DNA of 64,000 nt from NCBI GenBank assembly GCA_905250125.1, contig CAJNOL010000730.1, positions 1 through 64,000 on the forward strand, in the 5' to 3' direction. Every line of letters starts with the position of its first letter. Within the stretch, counting starts at the first letter, position 1. A program made the position numbers and the translations under genes. Positions 12,489-23,217 of the stretch are shown one piece after another. The notes beneath the pieces were generated by a model, which was not told the DNA's origin, did no database searches, and saw only the letters and a program-made list of their open reading frames with translations. The DNA is from Rotaria sordida (Eukaryota; Rotifera; Eurotatoria; Philodinida; Philodinidae).

Positions 12489-13459
12489 TCATGCTATAAC
12501 CATATCCCTAAGTTGTCGAATAATTTGTGCTGCATCTCCATCAAAACCAATTGTTCTTTTCTCTTTTCGTGCATGAACTGGTACATCAGGTGCATGCATA
12601 TTTATACGAATAAGTCTTACATTTTTAAATTCGCTTACTAATTTATCCATAGGCCAACGAAGGACACTTGGTGTATTAAAACCGACACCAACTTCAATAA
12701 TTGTAAATAAATCATTTTTTTTATCAATTGCTCGATGAAGAAAATCACGATAACGATGTCGTTGATTATCAAAAGCAGACTCAATAAACCATTCACCACC
12801 ACGTACACAATAAAACATAGATCCACCACAACGAGGACATTGAGGAATATATTTTGAAGGTACTTCCATTGTTTGTGGATTAATATGAGGAAGAGCACGT
12901 TCAATATATGGACGAGCTTCATATACAGATTGTTGTGAACATGGTTTAAGACATTGTAAAAGAGAATAATCACCTTGCGTGCTAAGAAAACGTGTCATGT
13001 CCTTTATACAAAAAAAAAACAACAAAGAAAACATTCTATTTTTTTTTTCTTCTAATTATAACAACTTACAAATTTATTTTGTTCAAACATTCCATCAGCA
13101 TTTGTCGTTATTACAAATGAATCAATTGGTTTATTTGATAATATTTGTTTAAGATCTTGATAAACAGATGTTGATCCCCAATTAAAGCGACATTTATCAA
13201 CATGTGTAAAAAGATAACCCCACATTAATTCTGGCGTCCAATCATGCTTTCCAATGGCGTCATACATACATCGCATTGTTGATACTTGAGTCATACGAGG
13301 ATATAATTGACGAAATGCTGCTACAGAAGTATAATCAAGACCTACACCATATTGAGGATTAACTGCTGAAGCTGATAAACCTGCACCTGCAGCAATTAAA
13401 ATCGAAGACGATTGTCGAATCCAATTTGCAGCTGTCGACAATTCAGTTGAGTCTGTCAT
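12489..13459 (-). CDS. SirTM-like (class M) sirtuin, Sir2-family protein
   Basis: NAD-dependent Sir2-fold enzyme, 300 residues in two exons on the complement (13070-13459 and 12489-13001), with a 68-bp intron in phase. The NAD-binding GAGLSASA motif is at residues 25-32, PELMWGYLFTHV near 75, TTNADGMF at 118-125, STQGDYSLLQC near 137-147, a four-cysteine zinc site formed by CLKPC-type and CPRCG pairs, EVGVGFNTPSVLRWP near 225, and a C-terminal FDGDAAQIIRQL. The QGDY and VGFNTP wording is that of SirTM proteins, which in bacteria and fungi are linked to macrodomains and mono-ADP-ribosylate a lipoylated carrier protein, rather than that of animal SIRT1-7. That activity is inferred from family knowledge. 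The single intron and AT-rich codons show it is settled in the host genome. No macrodomain or lipoyl-carrier gene is adjacent. Confidence 0.82.
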
Positions 13460-14133
13460 TGTTTGTAAATGAAAACAGAAACGTGTTGTAGCAGGAGAAG
13501 AAAAAGAACAGAAAATTTTATCGTGTCACAAATGACGATGCAAAAAAAATTCTAACAGTAATTCAATGAATAGTGACAAAGCGCATAACTTCATCATATT
13601 TCTTTCGGAAAGAAATCGATTTTTGATTTTAATACTTGTGATTAAAATTTACAAGGTCAAACTAGAAATAAAAGTAAATAAAAACTCGATAGAAAAAAAA
13701 AACATCGATTTTTTTTTTCTTTTATTTATTACTACCGTATTTTGATTATTATTTTAGTATTGTGTTCAATTCATTTGATATTCATTGAATAATCTCAATA
13801 TCAGTACAATTATAAAATTTTTCTTATTGATTTATATAAACTAAACATCTTCTTCCTCTATATAATTTTTTTCCTCAAATATTTCCTGCATGATATTTCC
13901 ATTGAAGAATACAATATTTACATGAAATAATTTGTCGAGGTAATTAAGCAAGTGCATAAAAATAAGATTTATTTTAATCAGTTAAATAATACTGAGGATC
14001 GTTCTCATTAGAATTTCAATCACACAATCCAAAATATTTATCAAACACATCATTGTGTTAAATGATGTCGTCGACGATGAAAATGTTCAAGATTAAGTGA
14101 ACATAAGCAAAACTGAAAACAGAACCTAAATGA
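13460..14133. other. Non-coding interval upstream of the sirtuin
   Basis: About 670 bp of AT-rich sequence; presumed sirtuin promoter. Poly-A/T tracts near 13690-13720. No gene seen. Confidence 0.45.
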
Positions 14134-14399
14134 TTAGCAGTTATATCTATATTCATACTCATCTAATTCATAAGTACGAGCAATAATGCCTATGCTATAT
14201 GTTCTACCATGTTCATGATCACATGAACCTAAAATTGGTTCGATCACAACAGCAAGAAAAAAACGAAAATCGAAAAGTGATCTATACATTGAAAAGATTC
14301 TTCACAAATTCCACGTCTACTATTTTGTGATATCATTTGATTATCTTTTTCTCTCAAATAATTATTCATATCATTATAATTCGCCGGAGCATTAACCAT
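14134..14399 (-). CDS. Possible small cysteine-containing peptide gene
   Basis: Two short exons on the complement (14288-14399 and 14134-14228) join in phase across a 59-bp intron with GTATAG donor and TTTTAG acceptor, giving 68 residues that start MVNAPANYNDMNNYLREKD, include a dibasic site followed by GICEESFQCSCDHEHGR, and end YRYNC-stop. A dibasic cleavage site followed by GI..E and several Cys recalls prohormones, but the cysteine spacing does not match insulin A chains and there is no signal peptide at this start. An upstream frame at about 14549 (MKQHTLFFYQLIAHLIL) looks like a signal sequence, but I could not splice it in phase. It may be a chance model. Confidence 0.2.
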
Positions 14400-15458
14400 T
14401 TACCCATCCTCCCAAATGTTTTAAATCGTGGACATTGGCGGAAATAATATTATTTAAAAAAACAGAATTAATCGACAACTAACTTTATGTTCGTTGTAGA
14501 GAATTAAATGAGCTATTAATTGATAAAAAAAAAGAGTATGTTGCTTCATTGTTCTATCTCTGAAAAATATGCCTTGCAAAATCAATAAGTTTGGAAAAAT
14601 AAAATTTTTTATTCCTACCTGCAGAGAAGATACAATTGGTATACATATTTTGTTATATATATTAATAAAAATATTGACAAGTGAATCAAATGTGTTTCAA
14701 AAATTTCCCAATAGCTTGGCAAATAAGAGATGGTAAAACATAAAAAGAGCTATGTACTCATGATCGGAAGGTAAAAGTAGAAATGACGTAGATCATGTAT
14801 ATTATTTGTAAATCTCACCACATTAAAAGTCGAGCAAAATATTTATCATCAATGAAATATGTCAATTAATAAAACTATTATTTAGACACCAATAAGGTCT
14901 TTTAAAAAATATGCGATAGATACTACTTTTGTCTAATCAACACTATTATAGCAGAGGAAAAAAGTGCGTTTTTTCAAGTCATTCCATCCACACCCTTCCT
15001 TTTCCAACGATTACTGAAGTGACCCAACAATTCTATGCAAACGATAATGCATTGGGTTATGCTGTCTATACCATTTATGTGATTCTTTTATCAATAGATC
15101 TTTCGAAATCGTCATGACGAATACAGAATTAAATCCAAAGTACCATGTTGAGTCTTTATGAAAAAATTAATATATATCTGAATTTGTTGTTGTCGTAGTA
15201 GAAAATATCTACCTCATTGAAATGAATCTATGATTCGTCCATGTGAATTATGAAATTCTATCCACTCTAACGCATATTGCTTCATTTTGTTCAAACTTTC
15301 GGATTATACCAACGAAATAACAAAATAAGCTTTCCATAAACAATTCATTATTAACAAACACACAGCAAAAAAAATAGAACATCGAAATATTTGTTTGCTT
15401 GATTCTTTGTTTTTGTTTTTATTTAATTAAAACACATTATGTTAGAAAAAAAACATTC
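14400..15458. other. Non-coding interval with no assignable gene
   Basis: About 1.06 kb. One + strand frame at 14929-15117 (containing FPTITEVTQQFYANDNALGY) has slightly less AT-biased composition than its surroundings but matches nothing I recognise; it may be a transposon crumb. The remainder shows nothing. Confidence 0.35.
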
Positions 15459-18448
15459 TTAACGATTAAGTGCTAGAAGCCGCTTGTTTTTCAAAGAATT
15501 TCTAAAATAGAAATAAAAATCAATAACAATTTTGATTAAATAAAAATCTAAATTTACTTTTAATGGTGAAAATTCATTAACAAAACTAAGACCAATACTT
15601 CGAAGTGCAACAACAGGTGAAAAGTTTGTTGAATAAAGACGATTCAATGAATCTATAGATAATAATCTTGTTAAACATTGTAATTGTCGTTGACGTTCAT
15701 AATCAACAAGATATATCAAAGAACCTATAAACAAAATTTTAGAAGATTAAATAAGAAAAAAAAAATACATACTAAAATCAGCACCATCTCGAACAGCTTG
15801 TTCAAGTATATTAAAAAGACATAATACATCACAAAAACCCATATTTACTCCTTGACCAGCCATTGGATGAATACGATGAGCAGAGTCTCTAAAAGCAAAG
15901 TTTTAGTGTTCTTTTTTTGTTTTAAGTTTAATTAATTAAATCTTACCCGATAAGTACTAAACGAGGACGAACATATTGATTAGCATTGAGAAGCTAAATA
16001 TTTCCAATAATATTACATAATTAACTAACAAATCTTTTTTTTTTTTCGGTTTTTTTACTGTTAATGGAAATGCCGCTCGTGATCTTGGTTCAACATTGAT
16101 TATAACTGGTGGATATTGCAATACTGTTGGTGAAGCTATTTCAAAAGTTGACATCAATAATAATATAAAAGATGAATGAGAATAAGAAAAAATATCTCGA
16201 AAATAATAATAACTGTTTCAAAAGCAATCATCTACACAAAAACATTCAAGATCTATGTAAAATTATTAATAGATTTAGCAAATATTTGACTCAATATGAG
16301 AAAACAACATGAATCGAGCGATGTTTCATTTATTCACTACTACTATTCTCGACATATTCATTTCATATATACAGTACTGATCAGAAAAAAAAATAAGACC
16401 AACGTATGCTTGATTTTTTTCTATGATGCCAAGCATTTAATTCAAATTCAAAGAGTGATTTGAACAAGTAATGAAATTTTCCATCAAATGCATTTCATAC
16501 TGAAGTTTCATAGATAGACTATGAGAGGAAGTTTTCTTAAAAAAACCAAACATGATAGTTTTTCGGTCTCATACGACTGTGTAAAAATTAGCTTTTAAGA
16601 GTACTATGTTAAAGAGCATAATATTCTGAATAAAATATGGGATCACCGCAATGCTTACAATGTTCTCTTAAAAATTTATAAGCATTGCAAAATAACAAAA
16701 TGTGATTTTTAGTAATGCTATGATAAATTTCGTTTTGTTATGCTTATAACTTTATAAGAGAAGGTCGTAAGAAATGCAGTGACTCCATATTTTATTCAGG
16801 ATTTCGTGCTTTCTAACCTGGTACTCTTAAAAACTTATTTTCAAATCGTCTTCTGGGATCTGAAAACTATTTAGAAATCGGTCTCTCACAGTCTATTTAT
16901 GAACTTTCAGTATGAAATGCATTTGATAGACAATTTCATTTGCTATTCAGACTACTGTTTGAATTTGAGTTAAATGCTTAATGTCGTAGAAAAAGAATTA
17001 AAAATACGCTAACCTTATATTTTTTATCAATACTGTACGTTTCTTTAACTCTAACATCGATTTCTTGTAAAAATACCTGGTATTACTTGTTGCCAATATG
17101 ATCGAATACGTTCTGTTATTGAAATAACTCCATTATGTTTATAAGTATCAGATGTCTAAATTAAATTAGATTAGATAAAAGTTAAACATTTCGATTTTTT
17201 TTCTTTTTCATTCTCTTACAAATGCTTTATTAATTGCATCAACAAACTGTTCATCTGATAGTTTCATTATTTCTTTATGCATAGATTTTGGTACAGTCCA
17301 TACAAGTGAACTATGTGTATTGCTTAACTAAGAACATAAATAGATCAATAATTTTAATATATCATTTCGAATATTTTTACTGGTAAACAAGCAATTGGTC
17401 CTGTAGGTAAAAATCGTTGCCAAGCAACAACATTATCTGGCATCTAAATCTTTCAAATAATAAAAGATGTTTTTTTTAATTCAAAATAAACAAACATTAT
17501 CGGCTAATTGAAGTGTAGCAACAATACCAAATTGATTATAATCCCATTGCATTGTTGAAATACGTGCCATTTCTCGAATACTTGATTGATAACCATCAGC
17601 TGCAATCTAATAAAAGAATAAAATAAAAATTCTTAATCAATATAGAAATAAAAAGATGAATCTTTAAAAACATACTAATAATCTTGTTCGAAGATTAATT
17701 TTTTCATCTTGTAATTTAATTCGAATAGAGTTTTCTTCATATTCAAAATGTTTAACTTTTGAATTGAGTCTTGGTTCAACATGAAATTGTTTTAATCGTT
17801 CAAGTAAACAAGATTGTATAACATCATTTTCAACTATATAAGCAAGAGAATTATTTTCAGATTGATGTCCTTGATCAAATGCTATAACTGATTCTGAACA
17901 AGCATCCCAGACCAATACAAAAGATAAAAAAAATAAATTACTTTTTTTTCCAGAAATGAAATTTTACCTGCATTCGAGCTACTTTTTGAACACGTATAGA
18001 TTTCATTAAATCCCATGCTCCAAGTTCTCAAAAAAAAAAACAAAATAAATGATTTTATTTTTAATATTCAAATGAAATCATACTTTCAAATAAACTTATT
18101 GATTGAGCATTAAGAGCAAAAACACGATTACTATATGGTTTATTTTTAGAAACTTGTGGAAGCTTCGATTGAGATTCCAAAAGAACTATTTTATGATTTT
18201 TAAATACAGGAGATGAAGCTAAAAGAAATATATAAAAAATAAATGAAAATAAAAATAAATATAATCTTACCAAAAGCAAGTGCCATAGCACTTCCAACTA
18301 GTCCACCACCAGCAATTGTAATATCGACATTTTCTGCGAGTGCAGGTGAATTTGGTTCATCATGAGAAATTGTTGCTTGAGGTGATACCGAATACGAAGA
18401 AAATCGTACAGATATTAATGAACGACGTAATAATAACAATTGTCTCAT
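15459..18448 (-). CDS. COQ6: Ubiquinone biosynthesis monooxygenase COQ6
   Basis: FAD-dependent monooxygenase that hydroxylates the ubiquinone ring precursor in the mitochondrial matrix. The start at 18448 gives an Arg/Ser-rich, acid-free N-terminus (MRQLLLLRRSLISVRFSSYS), a good mitochondrial presequence. Then VDITIAGGGLVGSAMALAFG is the GxGxxG FAD-binding motif. Later blocks in separate short exons: PYSNRVFALNAQSISLFES, LGAWDLMKSI..RMQVWDACSE, LLIAADGYQSSIREMA (the DG motif), [63 protein letters not shown] (the GDSAH FAD/ribityl motif), DYERQRQ and a C-terminus LLALNR-stop. The motif order and length match animal COQ6. One intron (about 16157-17070) is far longer than the rest because it holds a foldback MITE at 16372-17035. 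The gene is divergent from eIF2alpha with about 330 bp between start codons. Confidence 0.93.
16372..17035. mobile_element. Foldback MITE (Tc1/mariner-type ends) in COQ6 intron
   Basis: A 664-bp element whose two halves are imperfect reverse complements, each about 300 bp. The left end reads CAGTACTGATCAG and the right end, inverted, CAGTATTGATAAAAAA. Shared internal blocks include AAATGCATTTCATACTGAA and TTCTGAATAAAATATGG versus CCTGAATAAAATATGG. Both ends abut TA, the target duplicated by Tc1/mariner elements. No coding capacity. The CAGTA-start and TA flank suggest mobilisation by a Tc1/mariner transposase such as that of the relic at 11.0-12.0 kb, though that pairing is untested. Confidence 0.85.
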
Positions 18449-18777
18449 CTACGTGCAATCACTTAACAAAAGTACAGATTAAAATGAAAAAGAAAAAAAG
18501 CCACAACTGTTATCAAACGAAATAAAAATTTATTCTCCAATAGGATAAACCGATACTAGAGACATCATCCTTGTAACTTGTGTATTTTTTTCAACCAATC
18601 CTGAGAGGCTTATTCAATATACCATAATTACATCAGTTGTTTGTTATGATAGCTATAATTTCGATATTTTTATCATATGTATTTTTTCCTTCATTGTCAA
18701 TCATTAAAACTAAATAAAGATTTCACAATCATATATTTTCTCGTATTTTAGATTGATTTATAACAAAACAAAAAACA
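18449..18777. promoter_or_regulatory. Bidirectional promoter region COQ6 / eIF2alpha
   Basis: A 329-bp gap between divergent start codons, so both promoters must lie here or overlap. AT-rich, with no TATA box or initiator that I could single out. A TTTTAG just before the eIF2alpha leader (near 18750) could be a splice acceptor in the 5' UTR. Confidence 0.5.
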
Positions 18778-20339
18778 ATGCAATTAACGTGCCGTTTTTA
18801 CAAAAACCATTTCCCTGAAACCGAGGACCTTGTTATGGTTAATGTTACCGAGATCGAAGAAATGGGTGTCTATGTGAATCTACTTGAATATAATAATAGA
18901 CAAGGTTCAATTCTTTTCTTTTTTTCTTTTCTTTTAATTTAAATTTTATGTTTTTGATTAGGTATGATTTTATTAACTGAATTATCACGTCGTCGTATTC
19001 GTTCAATAAATAAATTAATTCGTGTTGGTCGAAATGAAGTTGTTGTTGTTGTTCGTGTCGATCGTGATAAAGGTTTATTGAAATCAAATAAAACCAAAAG
19101 AAAAAAATGAAAATTTTAAATGACAATTTCTATTTTAGGTTATATTGATTTATCGAAACGTCGTGTATCACCAGAAGATATTAATAAATGTGAAGAAAAA
19201 TTTGTTCGTGGAAAAACAGTATGTTTTATAAATAAAACTTCTTGAAAACTTTGATTTTTATAGGTGAATAGTATTCTTCGTCATACAGCTGAAGTATTAG
19301 GAATAAAAACTAATGAAGAATTTGAAGAATTATATGAAAAAACAGCTTGGTATTATGATGAAAAATATAAACGACCAGGTGCAGCTTATGATGTATTTGT
19401 ACGAGCTGTTAGGTAAATATTATAGAAGACAAAAAACAAAAATTGAATATGTCTTGTTTTATTTTTGTTTCCAGTGATGAACATGAACTTGTTGATTGTC
19501 AAGTAGATGAAAATACAAAAAAAATTTTAATTAATAATATTCGACGTCGTCTTACTCCTCAAGCTGTTAAATGTCGAGCTGGTAGATATTTTATTTTATT
19601 TTTTGTTCTAATTTTCTATTTTAATAATATTTAGATGTTGAAGTTGCATGTTATGGTTATGAAGGTGTCGATGCAGTTAAAGCTGCATTAAGAGAAGGTC
19701 TTAGTGCATCAACAGAAGAAATGCCAGTTAAAGTAAATATTTAAATTTTTATTTAAATAATAATAATAATAATACAAAAACAAAATTTTTAATTGTTTGT
19801 TTTTTACTTAAGATTAACCTTATTGCTCCACCACTTTATGTTGTTACAGCAACATGTCTTGATCGAAATGATGGTCTTAATGCATTAAGAAATGTTATTG
19901 ATAAGATTAAACAAGGTATTGATCAATATCGTGGAATATTTAAAATTAAAATGGAACCTAAAGTCGTAACTGATATTGATGATGCTGCACTTCAAGTAAA
20001 TTTATATGAATCAATTAAATAATATTTATCTTTATTATTTTGTTTTTTTTTTCCATTTTTAGGAAGCTATGTTGGATGCAGCTATTGAAAATACTGAAAG
20101 ACCTGGTGATGATAATGAAGATTCGGATGAAGATGAAGGTAAGTTTTGAAAAATTTTTAAGATAATATTGATTGAATTTAATATTTTTAGATGGTGGCAT
20201 TAAAGGTAAATTACCTGGTGAAGATGAAGATGAATCAACAGCAGTTGGAGGAGCAGTCAAGGAATCGAAAACAGCATCACAACGAAATGCAGCAAATGGC
20301 GATGACGATGAAGATGATGATGATGAAGATCAAGATTAA
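18778..20339 (+). CDS. EIF2S1: Translation initiation factor eIF2 subunit alpha
   Basis: Regulatory subunit of eIF2, which brings initiator Met-tRNA to the ribosome. Nine exons in phase: 18778-18904, 18962-19072, 19139-19218, 19264-19412, 19475-19581, 19635-19732, 19813-19995, 20063-20138 and 20191-20339, giving 359 residues. The S1 domain holds [20 protein letters not shown]; the Ser of ELSRRR (residue 51 counting Met) is the conserved stress-kinase phosphorylation site. Residue 48 of the usual LLSELS is Thr here. The helical and alpha-beta domains follow ([57 protein letters not shown]). The C-terminus is about 45 residues longer than in vertebrates and very acidic (EDEDESTA, then [12 protein letters not shown]). 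It converges on a - strand gene with 31 bp between stop codons. Confidence 0.97.
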
Positions 20340-20370
20340 AATTAAATTAAAAAAAAAAACTTTTTATTTG

Positions 20371-20778
20371 TTATTCTTTTTTTTTTCTTCTTTCATGTTT
20401 GAAAAAAAAACCAGATGATACAATGAATGGTGATTGCAAAAGATATAAAGCTTGAATATATGCTCGTTTCTCATTATCATCGATAATTGTTCGTCTTAAA
20501 TATAATTCAAGACGATAGAAGAATTGTTTAGCTATTGGATTTGTTAAATCAAGATTTTCATTATTAATTAATTTTAACCATGTAAATTTTTCTTTATCCA
20601 ATGAGATAAGTATTAAATAACTAACGTCAATTACACGAGCAAGTGTTTGAATAGATTCATTAAGTATGAATAAACGTTCTTCAGCAAGACAAGCTCGTTG
20701 TTCAATATGATCACATTGTTCTGTTCCACGATGAAGACGTTCTATTAGACAATCGATTTTTCTAGTAAATTCATTCAT
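20371..20778 (-). CDS. Unrecognised 135-residue helical protein
   Basis: Single-exon frame beginning MNEFTRKIDCLIERLHRGTE and continuing with predicted amphipathic helices (CDHIEQRACLAEERLFILNE, SIQTLARVIDVSYLILISLD, RLELYLRRTIIDDNEKRAYI) and a basic tail FFFKHERRKKKE. Its codon use and composition resemble the neighbouring genes, and it is tightly convergent with eIF2alpha, which supports a real gene. The N-terminal part could form a coiled coil. No signal peptide or membrane segment. I do not recognise a family. The poly-Lys tail lies over the A/T tract of the intergenic region, so the true stop depends on correct homopolymer length. Confidence 0.6.
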   Translation of the reverse strand: MNEFTRKIDCLIERLHRGTEQCDHIEQRACLAEERLFILNESIQTLARVIDVSYLILISLDKEKFTWLKLINNENLDLTNPIAKQFFYRLELYLRRTIIDDNEKRAYIQALYLLQSPFIVSSGFFFKHERRKKKE

Positions 20779-22404
20779 TGAATAATGATTGGCGCGTATC
20801 TTGGTAAATGTTTACTTGCTACTTCTAGTATCCTGACAAATAGAATTAATGGTGAGATAATATAATGTCGTGATAATAAGCATTCTACGAAACGGAAAAA
20901 AGATAGATAGTTGGTTGTGGTATCTATACCATTTTTTTCTCTGTTCTCCGAAGGGAATAGAACTAACAAGAAAAAAAAATGACATGTATATTCTAGTTGT
21001 AATTGTGTGCAGGCGAGACAAATGTGATTAAAACAATTGAAATAGTAAAAATAGCAACAAAATTGATTCTAAAAATAATATTCTATTTCATCTTCTAATG
21101 TTACCCATTCTTACATAATGAAATTACTTTTCTTGTTGTCCTAGAAGATGTATAATATTTACAATATGTAAGCATAATAAAAAAATCTAATGTGGAAATT
21201 CATTTAGGAATATTCCATTTATCAATCAAACTAATGTGTAATAATGATTATAAATTTTCCTTACATATATTGAAATATTCTTGAACGAAAATTTGTTTAT
21301 AATATGATTGAAAGCTTATAGGAAAAAAAATTCTTTTCACTATATAGAATAATTTTGATTTATGTGAAAATTTTACTCACTTGAAATCTCTATGTATTTA
21401 TTTACGAGAAAGTTTTTAACATTTTATTCACATAATAATTATTTCTTTTATGTTAATAATAAATTCAAGATGATAAATGATTTTCATCGTTATTATAACT
21501 CATTGTCTTATTTATCCACATCTTTGTTAACTTGTGAAACTAGCTAATTGGAAAACAAGTTTTATTACATGAATGATAATTAATGTATGTCCTAGAGTTG
21601 ATTCATATTATAAACATTGATCGGCATTCATAAAATCAACCTTAAGAATCATGGAAACATAAACAAAACAACATATAATTTTGCAATCTTTTCGTATTGT
21701 ATATTCTATCATATATATTATAACATATTTCTGATGCTCAGATTAATTAATTTGTAATTACAGTCTGCAATGATTTTTTCTTATTAATTTTTTTGCTGTA
21801 TTACACTTGTTAATGTTTCTTTAAAATAATTACTTTCCATTGTTAACTTTGTTTTGTAAAACACAGTGTAAACGAAGTGTTAAAGTATGAAACGAAATTT
21901 TCAGACAGTCTTCCTCCTATCAACTGTGAACGACGCCTAATACCTATTTTGCATAATAATAGCGAGACTTCTTAATATATGAATTAATTTTTGATTATTT
22001 TCATGAAGAATTAAATCAAAAAATAAAAAGAATAGTGTGAATATACGCAGCACAATGGATAGAATTAAATAATCCTCCTATGATTAGCACTAGTAATTAA
22101 ATTATGTTTCACATTTTAATACCACATGATTGCGCTAAGATCTTTATTTAAAAAAAAAAACAAATAAAAATTCAAAAATTAATTGAATAAGATAACAGTG
22201 AATTTGCGTTTTGAAAAAATGAAATTGTATAAAAATGAGCGTCATTGTTAGTGTTAAAAATAAATATAAATATATCTTTGTTAGTTCAGAATAAAAAAAC
22301 GAATTAAAACAATAAAATATTTATTAGATCACATTTAATAAGAAAAAAAAAAAGATTTATATCGACAAGTATCACTGATTTTGTTTTTCATCATTATTTT
22401 TATT
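20779..22404. other. Non-coding interval
   Basis: About 1.6 kb of very AT-rich sequence. Short frames near 20775-21020 have no convincing features. It contains the promoter of the small - strand gene and the 3' flank of the secreted protein gene. No repeat recognised. Confidence 0.45.
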
Positions 22405-23217
22405 TTATTGAGGCATTACTTCTTGATTATTTATATTTTCTGGCTGCTCCTGTTGATTATTATCTTGAACATTTGTATTATCATTATCTACATCTTTATT
22501 AGATATCTCTTCATCATTATTTTTCTTTTGTTCAGAATTATGTGTATCAAGATTTGTTTCATCGTTATTCATATTTTCGTTCTCAACTTGGTCATTACTA
22601 ATTTTTTCATTTCTATCTGCATTTTGTTCAGAACCTTGTTGATTATTCGTATCTTCATTAGATATTGGTTGATTCCTGTTATCAATTTCAGTTTCATCAT
22701 TTTTTATCTCTTTTTTCCGTTCTTGTTCATTAAGTGCATCAATTTTAGCTTCATCATCTTCTTCTTCTTCTTCAACTCTATTATCATTATTTACTTGTGG
22801 TTCTTCTTCAACTTTATTGTCATTATTTACTTGTGGTTCTTCTTGAATTATTTGATTAGATTGTTTTGATTGACCTTCTTCCAATGAATCATCGTCCTGT
22901 GGTTGCATACATCTTTCATATTGTATACCAAGTGTTTCAACAAGTGGTTTATAAAGCAGACATTTCCATTTTTGTTGTTCAAGTTCGAAATATAATTTAA
23001 TATTAATTCCATTGAGAAATCGTGTTTTACAAATAATATTTGATACTTTTGATTGTAAAACAGTAATATCTTCACCAAGATTCATATGCTTAAGAGATTT
23101 TTCCAAACATTCGTCTATAAGTGTCTGATCATTTGTTCTAATCCACCTAACAGTATATCGTCCATAAGAATAATCAGCTATTAAAACAAGAAGAAGAAAA
23201 TTCCAAATAATATTCAT
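22405..23217 (-). CDS. Secreted cystatin-like protein with acidic Asn/Glu-rich tail
   Basis: Intronless, 270 residues. Residues 1-19 (MNIIWNFLLLVLIADYSYG) are a signal peptide. Residues 20-105 have a cystatin-like pattern: an N-terminal helix (DQTLIDECLEKSLKHMNLG), then strands with VLQSKVSNIICKTRFLNGIN, IKLYFELEQQKWKCLLYKPL and a final Cys (YERC), so two disulfides are possible. The usual QxVxG inhibitory loop is not intact (QSKVS), so protease inhibition is doubtful. Residues 106-270 are a low-complexity tail of Asn, Glu, Asp and Gln with imperfect direct repeats, notably EEPQVNNDNKV followed by EEPQVNNDNRV. The tail's complement creates a long shadow frame on the + strand. Possible roles such as ion binding or desiccation protection are speculation. 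Confidence 0.75.
   Translation of the reverse strand: MNIIWNFLLLVLIADYSYGRYTVRWIRTNDQTLIDECLEKSLKHMNLGEDITVLQSKVSNIICKTRFLNGINIKLYFELEQQKWKCLLYKPLVETLGIQYERCMQPQDDDSLEEGQSKQSNQIIQEEPQVNNDNKVEEEPQVNNDNRVEEEEEDDEAKIDALNEQERKKEIKNDETEIDNRNQPISNEDTNNQQGSEQNADRNEKISNDQVENENMNNDETNLDTHNSEQKKNNDEEISNKDVDNDNTNVQDNNQQEQPENINNQEVMPQ

Noticed and set aside
14134..14399. Reading the small Cys peptide as an insulin-like hormone
   Set aside because: Cysteine number and spacing do not fit an insulin A chain, and no B chain could be joined in phase.
22381..22869. 162-codon hydrophobic + strand frame
   Set aside because: It is the complement of the Asn/Glu-rich tail of the secreted protein; the Ile/Leu/Phe composition is a direct by-product.
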